Assembly (NCBI GenBank): GCA_004553625.1
Contig: SFKX01000001.1
Span: 124,001-188,000, forward strand
DNA length: 64,000 bases
Reading direction: 5' to 3'
Source of the DNA: Clostridiales bacterium
GTDB taxonomy: Bacteria > Bacillota_A > Clostridia > Oscillospirales > Oscillospiraceae
Below, piece after piece: positions 34,057 through 43,045 of this stretch. The notes beneath the pieces were generated by a model. That model was not told where the DNA came from. It searched no databases and saw only the letters and a program-made list of their open reading frames with translations. The position numbers were made by a program, and so were the translations under genes. Within the stretch, counting starts at the first letter, position 1, and every line of letters begins with the position of its first letter.

Positions 34057-34530
34057 ATGGGTCTTGAAATGAAGATCATGTACGGCGCGCTCATCTTCGT
34101 CGCCGGCTGGTTCTACTTCTACATCTGCCTCAGACAGCTCATCTTTGACTTCACCGTGGCCTACCCGCTCATCTCCAAGTTCGGCAAGGCGGGCGAGCAG
34201 GTCTTTGCCCCGACGGGCGCAAACAGGATGAACACCATCTCCGTCGTGATCTGGCTCGTCATCTGCGCGGGGCTGGGCTTCCTCGTCGTCCACTTCGCCG
34301 CGCTCTACCTCATCATCTCCTTCTTTGCGGGCGTGGTCGTCGGTCTCGTCGTGTTCGCCAAGAAGCTCGGGCCGCGCACGAAGAGCAACTTTGAGGCCTT
34401 CTGCCGGACCTATTGCCGCTTCGTCCCCGACGACGACCTCCGCCAGGCCATGGCCCAGGCCGACCTGCCCAAAATGCGCGCAGCCCTCCGCGCCCTCGGC
34501 GTGGAGCTCAAGCTCGACGTTGAAAAATAA
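34057..34530 (+). CDS. Small membrane protein of unknown function (157 aa)
   Basis: I start at the ATG at 34057, 10 bases after GGGAGG. The protein has one N-terminal membrane segment (about residues 5-27), a second hydrophobic hairpin at about 65-105 (ISVVIWLVICAGLGFLVV and onwards), and a C-terminal cytosolic helical part ending in LRALGVELKLDVEK. I do not recognise a family. It has its own promoter and lies between spoIIIA (divergent) and the MarR/ABC exporter operon. Confidence 0.7.
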   Translation: MGLEMKIMYGALIFVAGWFYFYICLRQLIFDFTVAYPLISKFGKAGEQVFAPTGANRMNTISVVIWLVICAGLGFLVVHFAALYLIISFFAGVVVGLVVFAKKLGPRTKSNFEAFCRTYCRFVPDDDLRQAMAQADLPKMRAALRALGVELKLDVEK

Positions 34531-34560
34531 GCTCTTCCGGCAAAGTTCATAAATTATTAA

Positions 34561-34600
34561 CAGCGCCCCTGTTGACTTTTCACAGGAGGCGCTGTATCAT
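34561..34600 (+). promoter_or_regulatory. Promoter of the marR-exporter operon, -35 inside a hairpin loop
   Basis: TTGACT (34572-34577), 17-base spacer, TATCAT (34595-34600). An imperfect inverted repeat, CAGCGCCCCTG (34561-34571) and CAGGAGGCGCTG (34583-34594) with one bulged base, encloses the -35 hexamer exactly in its loop. It could be a second protein site or the terminator of the upstream gene. Confidence 0.75.
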
Positions 34601-34615
34601 TTACTACGAAATTAC

Positions 34616-34642
34616 TTAGAGCTCTAATTTTTAGAGCTCTAA
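34616..34642 (+). promoter_or_regulatory. Two tandem perfect palindromes, probable MarR operator
   Basis: TTAGAGCTCTAA occurs at 34616-34627 and again at 34631-34642, each a perfect 12-bp palindrome, starts 15 bases apart. They lie just downstream of the expected transcription start and just before the ribosome site of the marR gene, a good position for autorepression. Confidence 0.8.
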
Positions 34643-34658
34643 TTTTCGGAGGTAAGAA

Positions 34659-35144
34659 ATGAACGGCTGCATGGAAAAAAGCGACGCCATGCTCTCTTCG
34701 CCCGCGTGGCGGTTCAGGATGCTGCACATCGCGCACAGGAACGCTACGGACGCGCTGCTGGATAAATACGGGGTGCGGGACTTCGGACACCCCTTTGTGC
34801 TCTGCCTGCTGGAGCACTGCGGCGGCGAGGAGGGCTTTGTTATGCAGAAGGAGCTCGCAAAACGGCTCCGGCTCACCCCCGCCACCGTGACCGCCGCCCT
34901 CAAGGCGCTTGAAAAACAGGGCTGCATCGTCCGCGAGTCGGAAGAGAGCGATATGCGCAGAAAGCGCATCAGGGTAACTGAAAAGGGGCGCGAGGTCGCC
35001 CAGCGCTATGTGAACGTGTTCACAGAGGTGGACGAGGCGATGTACAAGGGCTTCTCCCCCGAGGAACTCGAGGCCGTCTCCGGCTACTTCAAGCGCATCA
35101 CGGAAAATCTCAGGTCTCTGGCCGGTCAGGAGGGATGTATATGA
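34659..35144 (+). CDS. MarR-family transcriptional regulator (161 aa)
   Basis: The winged helix core (MQKELAKRLRLTPATVTAALKALEKQGCIVRESEESDMRRKRIRVTEKG region, about residues 66-115) is typical MarR, with flanking dimerisation helices. GGAGG stands 7 bases before the ATG. It is the first gene of an operon with two ABC exporter genes and overlaps the next one by 10 bases, so it probably represses the exporter until an inhibitory ligand binds. Confidence 0.9.
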   Translation: MNGCMEKSDAMLSSPAWRFRMLHIAHRNATDALLDKYGVRDFGHPFVLCLLEHCGGEEGFVMQKELAKRLRLTPATVTAALKALEKQGCIVRESEESDMRRKRIRVTEKGREVAQRYVNVFTEVDEAMYKGFSPEELEAVSGYFKRITENLRSLAGQEGCI

Positions 35145-36889
35145 CAAAAAAACTCTTCCCCTACATTAAAGGCTTCGAAAAGGACGCGGTGAAAGCGCCG
35201 CTCTTCATCCTCATCGAAGCCGTCTGCGAGCTGTTTTTGCCGCTGCTCATGGCGAATATCATAGACGTCGGCATAAACGGCGACGGCGGAATGTCTTATA
35301 TCTGGAAGGCCGGGCTGGGGATGCTGGCGCTCTCGGTCCTCTCGCTCTACAGCGGCATGACCGCGTCAAAGGCTGCGGCGGTGGCGAGCCAGGGCTTCGG
35401 CCGCAACCTCCGCGGCGCGATGTTCGACAAGATCCAGGACTTCTCCTTTGCGGACATCGACCGCTTCTCCTCCGCCTCGCTCATAACCAGGCTCACGAAC
35501 GACGTCAACTCCATCCAGATGACGGTCATGATGTGCCTGCGTATGCTGGTGCGCGCGCCGGTGCAGCTGCTCTCCGCGCTGGTGGTCTGTCTCTTCATGA
35601 ACGCCAGGCTCACGCTGGTCATCGTCGTGGTCATCCCCGTCATGTGCCTGCTGCTCTGGCTCATCATGCGCGCCTGCGAAAAGCTCTTCACCCGCTTCCA
35701 GCAGAAGATCGACGCCCTGAACGACACCGTCCAGGAAAACCTCGTCGCCATCCGCGTCGTCAAGGCCTTCGTCCGCGGCGACTTCGAGCGGAAGAAGTTC
35801 AAAAAGTCCAACGACGAACTGCGCGACGCCGGCCTTGCCGCCGTCATGCGCGTCATACTCATAAGCCCCATCATGATGCTCTCCATGTACGCCGCCATCC
35901 TGGGCGTCATGTGGTTCGGCGGCGGCTTCGTCGCAAAGGGCGAGCTGCTGCCCGGCGAGCTCTACGCCTTCTTCTCCTACATCGTCCAGGTGCTCATGAG
36001 CGTGCTCATGGTCGGCATGTGCCTGCTGATGCTCACCCGCGCCGTGGCCTGCGCCCGCCGCGTCGTCGAGGTGCTCGAGGCCGAGCCCGATATCTCCGAT
36101 TCCCCCGAGAGCCGGAGCATCGAGCTGCCCGAGAGCCGCGGCAAGGTGGAGTTTAAGAACGTCTCCTTCAAATACAGCGCCACAGGCACGGGCGACGACG
36201 TCCTCCACGGCATAGACCTCACCGTCGAGCCCGGCCAGTTCGTGGCCGTCGTCGGCGGCACGGGTACGGGCAAGTCCACGCTCGTGAACCTCATCCCCCG
36301 CTTCTATGACGTGACGCAGGGCCAGGTCCTCGTGGACGGCCTGGACGTGCGGGACTACCCGCTCGAGGAGCTGCGCAACAGGATAGGCATGGTCCTCCAG
36401 ACGAACGTCCTCTTTTCCGGCACGGTTCGGGATAACCTGCTCTGGGGCCGGGCCGACGCCACGGAAGAGGAGATCAGGCAGGCCGCGAAGAACGCCCAGG
36501 CCCTGGACTTCATAGAGGCCATGCCCGAGGGCTTCGACACCTGGCTCGACCAGGGCGGCGTGAACGTCTCCGGCGGCCAGAAGCAGCGGCTCTGCATCGC
36601 CCGGGCCATGCTCCGCCACCCCGCCATCCTCATCCTGGACGACTCCACCTCCGCCGTGGACTCCGCCACCGAGGCCGAGATACGCAGGTCCTTCTCCGAA
36701 AACCTCAAGGATACGACCGTCATAATAATAGCGCAGCGGATAAGCTCGGTGCGCTATGCGGATAAGATAATCGTCCTCGACGACGACCACATCGCCGCCG
36801 AGGGTACGCACGACGAACTCATGGAGACCAGCGACATTTACCGCGAGATCTACCAGTCTCAACAGGAAGGAGCGATAGACAATGGCTGA
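35135..36889 (+). CDS. Heterodimeric ABC exporter half-transporter, degenerate-site subunit (584 aa)
   Basis: Six membrane helices fill residues 15-310 and the nucleotide-binding domain follows: Walker A GGTGTGKST, signature NVSGGQKQRL, Walker B ILILDDSTSAVD. The Asp in place of the catalytic Glu after Walker B is the hallmark of the degenerate half of heterodimeric exporters such as BmrCD, LmrCD and TM287/288. The partner is encoded immediately downstream and overlaps by 8 bases. Likely a drug or peptide exporter under MarR control. Confidence 0.9.
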   Translation: MYMTKKLFPYIKGFEKDAVKAPLFILIEAVCELFLPLLMANIIDVGINGDGGMSYIWKAGLGMLALSVLSLYSGMTASKAAAVASQGFGRNLRGAMFDKIQDFSFADIDRFSSASLITRLTNDVNSIQMTVMMCLRMLVRAPVQLLSALVVCLFMNARLTLVIVVVIPVMCLLLWLIMRACEKLFTRFQQKIDALNDTVQENLVAIRVVKAFVRGDFERKKFKKSNDELRDAGLAAVMRVILISPIMMLSMYAAILGVMWFGGGFVAKGELLPGELYAFFSYIVQVLMSVLMVGMCLLMLTRAVACARRVVEVLEAEPDISDSPESRSIELPESRGKVEFKNVSFKYSATGTGDDVLHGIDLTVEPGQFVAVVGGTGTGKSTLVNLIPRFYDVTQGQVLVDGLDVRDYPLEELRNRIGMVLQTNVLFSGTVRDNLLWGRADATEEEIRQAAKNAQALDFIEAMPEGFDTWLDQGGVNVSGGQKQRLCIARAMLRHPAILILDDSTSAVDSATEAEIRRSFSENLKDTTVIIIAQRISSVRYADKIIVLDDDHIAAEGTHDELMETSDIYREIYQSQQEGAIDNG

Positions 36890-39073
36890 AAACAGGCAGA
36901 GACACGGCGGCCCCGGCGGGGGCGGTCCGGGCGCCAGGGGCGGTTATCAGAAGCCGAAGAACGCCAAACGCACCATGCTCCGGCTGCTGGGATATATAAG
37001 CGGAAAGAAGTGGCTGCTCGTCCTGGTGTTCCTGTGCGTGGCGCTCAGCTCCGTTGCGAGCCTGGCCGGGACCTATCTCATAAAGCCCGTGCTTAACGAC
37101 CTCGTCGGAGACGGGTCGCTCTCTGAAAAGCTCATATACCTCGGCAAGATGCTGGCGGTCATGGCGGCGGTGTTCCTCGTGGGCGCGGCCTGCACCTATG
37201 CGCAGTCGGCCATCATGGCCCAGCTCGCGCACCGCGGCACCAACCGCCTGCGCGGCGAGCTCTTCGACAAGATGCAGGAGCTCCCCCTCTCATTCTACGA
37301 CAAAAACTCCCACGGCGAGCTCATGAGCCGCTTCTCAAACGACGCCGACTATGTCCAGCAGATGCTGGAGCAGAGCATTGTCTCCATCTTCTCATCCAGC
37401 CTGATGTTCATAGGCATCGTAATCATACTCATCGTCACCTGCCCGCCGCTCTTTCTCATAACGCTGCTCGTGCTGGCCGGCAGCTTCCTCGCCATCCGCA
37501 CGATAGGCGGGCGCAGCCGCAGGCTCTACCAGGAGCAGCAGCGCGCCCTGGGCGAGATGAACGGCAACATCCAGGAGATGATAGAGGGCCTGCGCGTCGT
37601 CAAGGCCTTCACGCACGAGGACGCCGCAAAGGCGCAGTTCGGCAAGCTCAATAACGCCTATTTCGACGTCGCCAAAGACGCCAACTTCTACGCGACCGCC
37701 ATGATGCCCATTGTGAGCAACGTCATGAACATCGGCTACGCGCTGACGGCTATCGTGGGCGGGCTCTTCGCCTTCGGCGGGATGCTGGACCTCGGCGGCC
37801 TGGCGATCTACCTCCAGTTCGGGCGGCAGATCTCCCAGCCCATGAGCCAGGTCTCGCAGCAGATGACCTCCCTGCTCTCCGCACTCGCGGGCGCGGAACG
37901 CATCTTCGAGATAATCGACATGGAGCCGGAGGTGGACGAGGGCAAGGTCACGCTCGTGCGCGCGCAGAAGGACGAAAACGGCGCAATTTCCGAGAACACC
38001 GGCTCCGAGCGCTATCACACCTGGGCCTGGAAGGTCCCGCGCTCCTCACGGCTGACTCTGGTGCCGGTCATGATAGAGCCGGACGGCTCGCCCGTGGAGC
38101 TGGGCCAGGCCGTGCACGAGGACGGGGCGCTCAAAATGCTCCCGCCAACGTCGATTCCCCGGAGGGCATCTGGGTCCGCGCCGAAAAGGACGGCTCCCTC
38201 ACAGAGGTCACGGACCTCGCCTCCCTCGCCTCCCACGCCTGGGCCTGGAAATACCCCGACCGCGAGGGCTGCAGCACCCTGCACATCGTCCGCGGCAGCG
38301 TCCGGAACGTCCCCGGCGAGGACTTCTGCCTCACCGAGCTCAAGGGCGCGGTGCGCCTGAACGACGTCTGCTTCTCCTATGTGCCGGAAAAGCCCATCCT
38401 CAAGCACGTCAGCGTCTATGCAAACCCGGGCCAGAAGATCGCCTTCGTCGGCTCCACCGGCGCGGGCAAGACCACCATCACGAACCTCATAAACCGCTTC
38501 TACGAGATAGACTCCGGCATGATAACCTATGACGGCATAGACGTCACGGACATCAAAAAGGACGACCTGCGCCGCTCCCTGGGCGCGGTGCTCCAGGACA
38601 CTCACCTCTTCACCGGCACCGTCATGGAGAACATACGCTACGGCCGCCTGGACGCCACGGACGAGGAGTGCATCGCCGCGGCAAAGAGCGCGAACGCCCA
38701 CAGCTTCATCCGCCGCCTGCCGGACGGCTACAACACGCAGGTGACGGGCGACGGCGCCAACCTCTCGCAGGGCCAGCGCCAGCTCCTGGCCATCGCCCGC
38801 GCCGCTGTGGCGGACCCGCCGGTCATGGTCCTAGACGAGGCCACGAGCTCCATCGACACCCGTACCGAGCGCCACATCGAAAAGGGCATGGACGCGCTCA
38901 TGGAGGACCGCACGGTGTTCGTCATCGCGCACAGGCTCTCCACCGTCCGCAACTCCAACTGCATCGTCGTCATCGAGCACGGCGAGATCCAGGAAAAGGG
39001 CGGCCACGAGGACCTGCTCGCCCAGAAGGGCCGCTACTATATGCTCTACACCGGCCAGCACATCCTCGACTGA
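36882..39073 (+). pseudogene. Heterodimeric ABC exporter half-transporter, canonical subunit, disrupted by a -1 frameshift
   Basis: The first part, in frame to about 38132, encodes a Gly-rich N-terminus, six membrane helices and a linker. The frame then moves by -1 at an AAAA run (38133-38136), and the second part, to the stop at 39073, encodes the complete nucleotide-binding domain: Walker A GSTGAGKTT, signature NLSQGQRQ, Walker B VMVLDEATSSID. Without the shift the first frame runs on to a stop at 38360. One missing A would restore a protein of about 730 residues. The linker between the domains is unusually long (about 130 residues) and has two HxWAWK motifs. Either a sequencing error in the A-run or a real mutation would explain it. 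Confidence 0.85.
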
Positions 39074-39093
39074 GCCGCGCAGCGCAAAAAACA

Positions 39094-39122
39094 TCCCCGG
39101 GAGGGCAGGACCCTCCCGGGGA
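39094..39122 (+). terminator. Hairpin after the ABC exporter operon
   Basis: A perfect 12-bp stem (TCCCCGGGAGGG at 39094-39105 with 39111-39122) and a 5-base loop follow the exporter stop by 21 bases. An A-run on its left favours termination of minus-strand transcription as well; the plus side lacks a T-run. Confidence 0.7.
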
Positions 39123-39129
39123 CATGGAA

Positions 39130-39165
39130 AACCGCCCCGGTGCGACTTCCGGGGCGGTTCCTTTA
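39130..39165 (+). terminator. Second hairpin, AACCGCCCCGG stem
   Basis: An 11-bp stem (39130-39140 with 39149-39159), 8-base loop, then a T-rich CCTTTAT. It probably backs up the preceding hairpin between the convergent exporter and punA genes. The remaining bases to 39287 are AT-rich, with no gene visible. Confidence 0.7.
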
Positions 39166-39287
39166 TGGAATGAGGACAAAATGAAAAAGATGAAACTGTC
39201 TCTTGCGAGTATTATACTAACAAAGAGTTGTTACACAAAAAACACTTAAGTTGTTACAGAAGTATTAAGCGAAAAGTTTTTTCAAAC

Positions 39288-40115
39288 TTATCTGCACATC
39301 TTCACGATGCTCTCCTTGACGAGGCGCTTGAAGAGGGGGGCGGCGGCGTCTGCGGCGGCCTGGACCTCCTCGTGCGTCAGCGGCGTGGGCGAGAGGCCCG
39401 CGCCCTTGTTGCAGACGCAGCTTATCCCGCAGACCCTCATGCCGCAGTGGCGCGCGGCCGTGGCCTCCACCGCCGTGGACATGCCCACCGCGTCCGCACC
39501 CAGGACGCCCAGCATCCGCACCTCCGCCGGCGTCTCGAAGCAGGGACCGGTCAGCTGGCAGTATACGCCCTCGCGCAGCGCGATGCCCGCCTCCTTCGCC
39601 ACGGAGCGGATGACCTCGCAGAGCTCCGGGTCGTAGACGTGGGACATGTCCGGAAAGCGCGTGCCGAGCTCCTCGATGTTCGGACCGACGAGCGGGTTCG
39701 GGAAAAAGAGCATGATGTGGTCCGTCATCAGCATGAAGTCCCCGGCGTCGAACTCCGGGTTCACGCCGCCGGAGGCGTTCGTGAGAAAGAGTATCTCCGC
39801 GCCCAGAAGGTGCATGAGCCGCGCGGGCAGCACGACGTCCGAGAGCTCGTAGCCCTCGTAGTAGTGGATGCGGCCCTGCATGCACACCACCGGCACGCCG
39901 TCCAGATGGCCGAAGATGAACTTCCCCGCGTGGCCCGGGACCGTGGACACCGGAAAGCCCGGGATGTCCGAATACGGCACCTCGCAGACCACGTCCAGCG
40001 CCTCGGCAAAGCCGCCCAGGCCGCTGCCCAGCACCAGCGCCGCCTTGGGGACAAAGTCCGTAACGCTGCGGACGTAGTCGCGGCATTTCAGCAGTTTTTC
40101 ATAGCGTTTGTCCAT
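39288..40115 (-). CDS. punA: Purine-nucleoside phosphorylase (275 aa)
   Basis: The trimeric PNP family is indicated by LVLGSGLGGFAE with the phosphate-binding serine, the GRIHYYEGY segment, NASGGVNPEF and VGMSTAVEATAARHCG. It cleaves inosine and guanosine with phosphate to the base and ribose 1-phosphate for purine salvage. GGAGGGTT precedes the ATG. It follows a DUF4037 gene by 2 bases and ends before a double hairpin. Confidence 0.93.
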   Translation of the reverse strand: MDKRYEKLLKCRDYVRSVTDFVPKAALVLGSGLGGFAEALDVVCEVPYSDIPGFPVSTVPGHAGKFIFGHLDGVPVVCMQGRIHYYEGYELSDVVLPARLMHLLGAEILFLTNASGGVNPEFDAGDFMLMTDHIMLFFPNPLVGPNIEELGTRFPDMSHVYDPELCEVIRSVAKEAGIALREGVYCQLTGPCFETPAEVRMLGVLGADAVGMSTAVEATAARHCGMRVCGISCVCNKGAGLSPTPLTHEEVQAAADAAAPLFKRLVKESIVKMCR

Positions 40116-40117
40116 TT

Positions 40118-41047
40118 TTAACCCTCCATTACATGCAGGCCCCGGAGCTCGGGGTCCTCTATCCTGGACATTATCGAATATGCGTGCGGCTCGAGGTAGT
40201 CCCCCGCCGCGTCCGTCAGGCCCTGGAGCCTCAGCTCGCGTATCGCCGCTCCCGCGACGTTCTCGACGTGCGAGGCGATGAGCTCCCCGTCCCGCCGCGT
40301 GGAGAGGCAGGCGATCTCACGCAGGTAGGGCAGCGCGTCCGACATCGCCACAAGCTCCCCCGCCCCCGCGAACTGCCACTTGTAAAATGGCTCGTAGCGG
40401 AAGTTCAGCAGATATACCATCGAGAGCGCCGCGTTCAGAAACTCCGCCAGCGCCAGCCTTGCGCCGGAGGGGTCGCTCCTTCTCATGAGCCGCGGGTAGT
40501 TATATTGCCCGGACTGCGCCATCGTCGCTGCGCGGGCGGCCAGCTTCTTCTTCCGCACGTCCTCCGGGTAGCAGGGCAAAAGCCCGTTTCTTATCCCTGT
40601 GAACTCGCCCAGCCCGTCCTCGAACACCGCGCCGGAGGTGCAGGTCGCCAAAAAGTGCTCCTGTATCCGCAGCCAGCGCATGGGCGTATCCGGAACGCCG
40701 GGGCAGCCGATGTAGTAGCGGTAGAAGTCCGAGGTCCGCATCACCCCCACCCGCTGCGCGCCGGTGTGCGTGTCCCGCCTCGTGAAGCCCATATATTCCT
40801 TCGGCAGAGCGTCGTAGGCCTGCTGCAGCGCCTCGCCGTATTCCGCAAAGTCCGCGTCGGAGAGCCACAGGCAGAAGCCCGGGCCGAAGTCGTGGTCGCG
40901 GGAATATTCGTCGTCCAGGCCCAGGCAGTCCGAGCCCTGGCCGCAGAGCCCCGCCGCCGCGCGCGGCATCAGCTCCGGAAAACGCTCCCTCAAGGCGGGC
41001 GCGCCGACTTCTTCGTAATAGCTCCTGCAGAGCTCCAGTCCCTTCAT
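40118..41047 (-). CDS. DUF4037 protein, nucleotidyltransferase-like (309 aa)
   Basis: The motif GQGSDCLGLDDEYSRDHD (about residues 36-53) resembles a nucleotidyltransferase active site of GS...D.D type, and the rest matches the DUF4037 layout with a helical C-terminal region. No activity is established. GAGGTGACAGC precedes the ATG. It forms a two-gene unit with punA, so a role connected to nucleosides is possible but unproven. Confidence 0.8.
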   Translation of the reverse strand: MKGLELCRSYYEEVGAPALRERFPELMPRAAAGLCGQGSDCLGLDDEYSRDHDFGPGFCLWLSDADFAEYGEALQQAYDALPKEYMGFTRRDTHTGAQRVGVMRTSDFYRYYIGCPGVPDTPMRWLRIQEHFLATCTSGAVFEDGLGEFTGIRNGLLPCYPEDVRKKKLAARAATMAQSGQYNYPRLMRRSDPSGARLALAEFLNAALSMVYLLNFRYEPFYKWQFAGAGELVAMSDALPYLREIACLSTRRDGELIASHVENVAGAAIRELRLQGLTDAAGDYLEPHAYSIMSRIEDPELRGLHVMEG

Positions 41048-41114
41048 GCTGTCACCTCACCGGGGCGCTTTGCCCCGACCTTTCCAAATTGTGCGGGCGG
41101 CTCCCGCCCGGCCA

Positions 41115-41146
41115 AAAAGGCGCCCGTCTCCGGACGGGCGCCTTTT
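41115..41146 (-). terminator. Terminator of the AsrC-like gene
   Basis: A 14-bp perfect stem (AAAAGGCGCCCGTC at 41115-41128 with 41133-41146) with TCCG loop, A/T tracts on both sides; it works in the minus direction for the gene ending at 41162. Confidence 0.85.
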
Positions 41147-41161
41147 CCGCGTCTTTTACTT

Positions 41162-42115
41162 TCAGCAGCTGGCGCCGCCCTTGGCGGTGGCGGCCATCTT
41201 CAATATGTCCCCTTTGCGGCTGAGGACCTCGTCGCTCTTGAGCTGGCGGATGAACTCCTCCACGCCGACCCGGTCTATCGTCCGGCCGAAGCGCTCGCCC
41301 GTCCGGCCCAGCTCGCGGTAGAGCAGGATGGCCTTTTCTATGAGCTTCATGACCTCGTCCTCTGAGTAGACCCCGCCGATGTTCGTGCCGAGCCGCTGGG
41401 TCTTGCCCCAGATACCGCCGATCACCACGGCGTAGCCCCGCTCCTTCTCCGAAAAGCTGTGCAGCGGGCAGGCGGCGATGCACTTTCCGCAGTTCGTGCA
41501 GGCGGCCTTGTCCACGACGATCTTCCCCGCCGCGCCCCGCGAGACGCAGTGTACGGGACAGCGCTCTATCACCGCGCACTTCACGCAGTTGCGGCACCTG
41601 TTGAGGTCCTGCTCCGGCACGCTCTGGCCGTAGACGCCGAAGTCGTTCAGGCCGGGCTTCACGCAGTTGTTCGGGCAGCCGCCCACGGCTATCTTGAACT
41701 TGTGCGGCAGCGTGACCTCGTGCCAGCCCACGAAGAATTCGTCATATATCCGCTTGGCAAAGGCCTGAGTATCGAAAAGGCCGTGTACGCACACCGTCCC
41801 CTTGCAGGCTACCACGGGCCGCACTATGGAGCCCGTGCCGCCCGTCACCAGGCCGGCCGCCTCGACCTCCTTGACCAGCGGTTCGAGGTTCTCATACGGC
41901 ACGCCCTGTATCTCTATCGTCAGGCGGACCGTCAGCGCGACGCGCCCGTCGCCGTATTTCTTTGCGACGTCCGTCACCATCTGCATCTGCTCGTTTGTGA
42001 ACACGCCGTTCGGCGCAACTATGCGCGCTATGAAGTGCTCGCCGTCGTTATTGAGGATGAGCCCGCGCCCCTTGAGCGCCTTTTTCTCCGCTTCGGTGAT
42101 TTTGAGCAAAGTCAT
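41162..42115 (-). CDS. Sulfite/nitrite reductase-like [4Fe-4S] siroheme protein, AsrC-like (317 aa)
   Basis: An N-terminal ferredoxin-like half-domain (residues 1-85) is followed by the siroheme/cluster motif CKGTVC ... GGCPNNC (cysteines near residues 104, 109, 148 and 152) and then an inserted 4Fe-4S ferredoxin domain with two cysteine clusters (RCRNCVKCAVIERCP and ACTNCGKCIAACP). This is the order in AsrC, the catalytic subunit of anaerobic sulfite reductase, and in small dissimilatory-like reductases. No asrA or asrB is adjacent, so the electron donor and the true substrate are unclear. AGGAGGCG precedes the start. Confidence 0.82.
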   Translation of the reverse strand: MTLLKITEAEKKALKGRGLILNNDGEHFIARIVAPNGVFTNEQMQMVTDVAKKYGDGRVALTVRLTIEIQGVPYENLEPLVKEVEAAGLVTGGTGSIVRPVVACKGTVCVHGLFDTQAFAKRIYDEFFVGWHEVTLPHKFKIAVGGCPNNCVKPGLNDFGVYGQSVPEQDLNRCRNCVKCAVIERCPVHCVSRGAAGKIVVDKAACTNCGKCIAACPLHSFSEKERGYAVVIGGIWGKTQRLGTNIGGVYSEDEVMKLIEKAILLYRELGRTGERFGRTIDRVGVEEFIRQLKSDEVLSRKGDILKMAATAKGGASC

Positions 42116-42204
42116 CGCCTCCTGTACAATTTTCCCGGATATCCTTCATCGTAACGCCGTCCGGGAGGCCGCGTCAAGGCTCAATTCGCCATTTTTCGGT
42201 TTTT

Positions 42205-43023
42205 TCACGCCCTGCCCAGCGTATACATGTCCGGACGCCGCGCCGACATCAGCGGCAGCTGGCGGCGTACGCTCTCCACCCGCTCCGGCTCGAGCTCGGC
42301 GTAGACGATCTCCTCACTCGCGCCAGCCCGGGCCAGGACCTCGCCCCAGGGCGACACCACGATCGAGTTGGAGTACGAGACGTAGAAGCCCTGCTCGTCC
42401 CGAGCCGGGGCGCAGCCCAGCATATAAATCTGGTTGTCCACCGCGCGGCAGCGGAACAGTATCTCCCAGTGCGCCGGACCCGTCGTCATGTTGAAGGACG
42501 CCGGGCAGATCACCGCCCAGGCCCCGTCCAGCGCCATGATCCGCGCCAGCTCCGGGAAGCGGATGTCAAAACAGATGCACAGCCCCAGCCGCCCGAACTC
42601 CGTATCCAGGACGCAGATCTCGTCCCCCGGCGTGAAGGTGGCCGATTCCTTGAAGTGCTGTCCGCCCTCGACGTCTATGTCAAAGAGGTGCACCTTCCGG
42701 CAGCGCCCTGTCTGCTTCCCCTCCCGGTTGAACACGAAGGACGTATTGTAGATCTTCCCGTCCTCTGCCGTCTCCGGGATGGAACCGCCGATGAGCCAGA
42801 CCCCGTTCTCCGCCGCCGCGCGGGAGAGCATGCTCCAGGCCGGCCCGCCCACGGGCTCCTGGTTCTCCACAAAGGCGCGGTTGCGGTATTCGCAGCAGAA
42901 CATCTCCGGCAGGACGCAGAGGTCCGCGCCACCCGACGCCGCCTCGCGTATCAGCGCCTCCGCCTTGTCGAGGTTCGTCTGTTTATCCTGCACGTTCTGC
43001 ATCTGTATGAGCGCGACTTTCAT
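42205..43023 (-). CDS. Carbon-nitrogen (nitrilase-superfamily) hydrolase, omega-amidase-like (272 aa)
   Basis: The catalytic triad is visible: Glu in LPEMFCCEY (about residue 40), Lys in CRKVHLFDID (about 107) and Cys in GLCICFDIRFPE (about 148). The sequence around the cysteine is that of the NIT2/omega-amidase branch, which hydrolyses 2-oxoglutaramate or similar amides. The ATG at 43023 begins the family's N-terminus (KVALIQMQ); the longer frame is a shadow of trxB. It follows trxB by 22 bases on the same strand. Confidence 0.88.
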   Translation of the reverse strand: MKVALIQMQNVQDKQTNLDKAEALIREAASGGADLCVLPEMFCCEYRNRAFVENQEPVGGPAWSMLSRAAAENGVWLIGGSIPETAEDGKIYNTSFVFNREGKQTGRCRKVHLFDIDVEGGQHFKESATFTPGDEICVLDTEFGRLGLCICFDIRFPELARIMALDGAWAVICPASFNMTTGPAHWEILFRCRAVDNQIYMLGCAPARDEQGFYVSYSNSIVVSPWGEVLARAGASEEIVYAELEPERVESVRRQLPLMSARRPDMYTLGRA

Positions 43024-43045
43024 TCTATCTCCCCCTTCCCGGAAA

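Noticed and set aside
38133..38137. Programmed -1 ribosomal frameshift in the exporter gene
   Set aside because: The AAAA run lacks the X XXY YYZ heptamer in the right phase, and family members do not need a shift at this point; a lost A is simpler.
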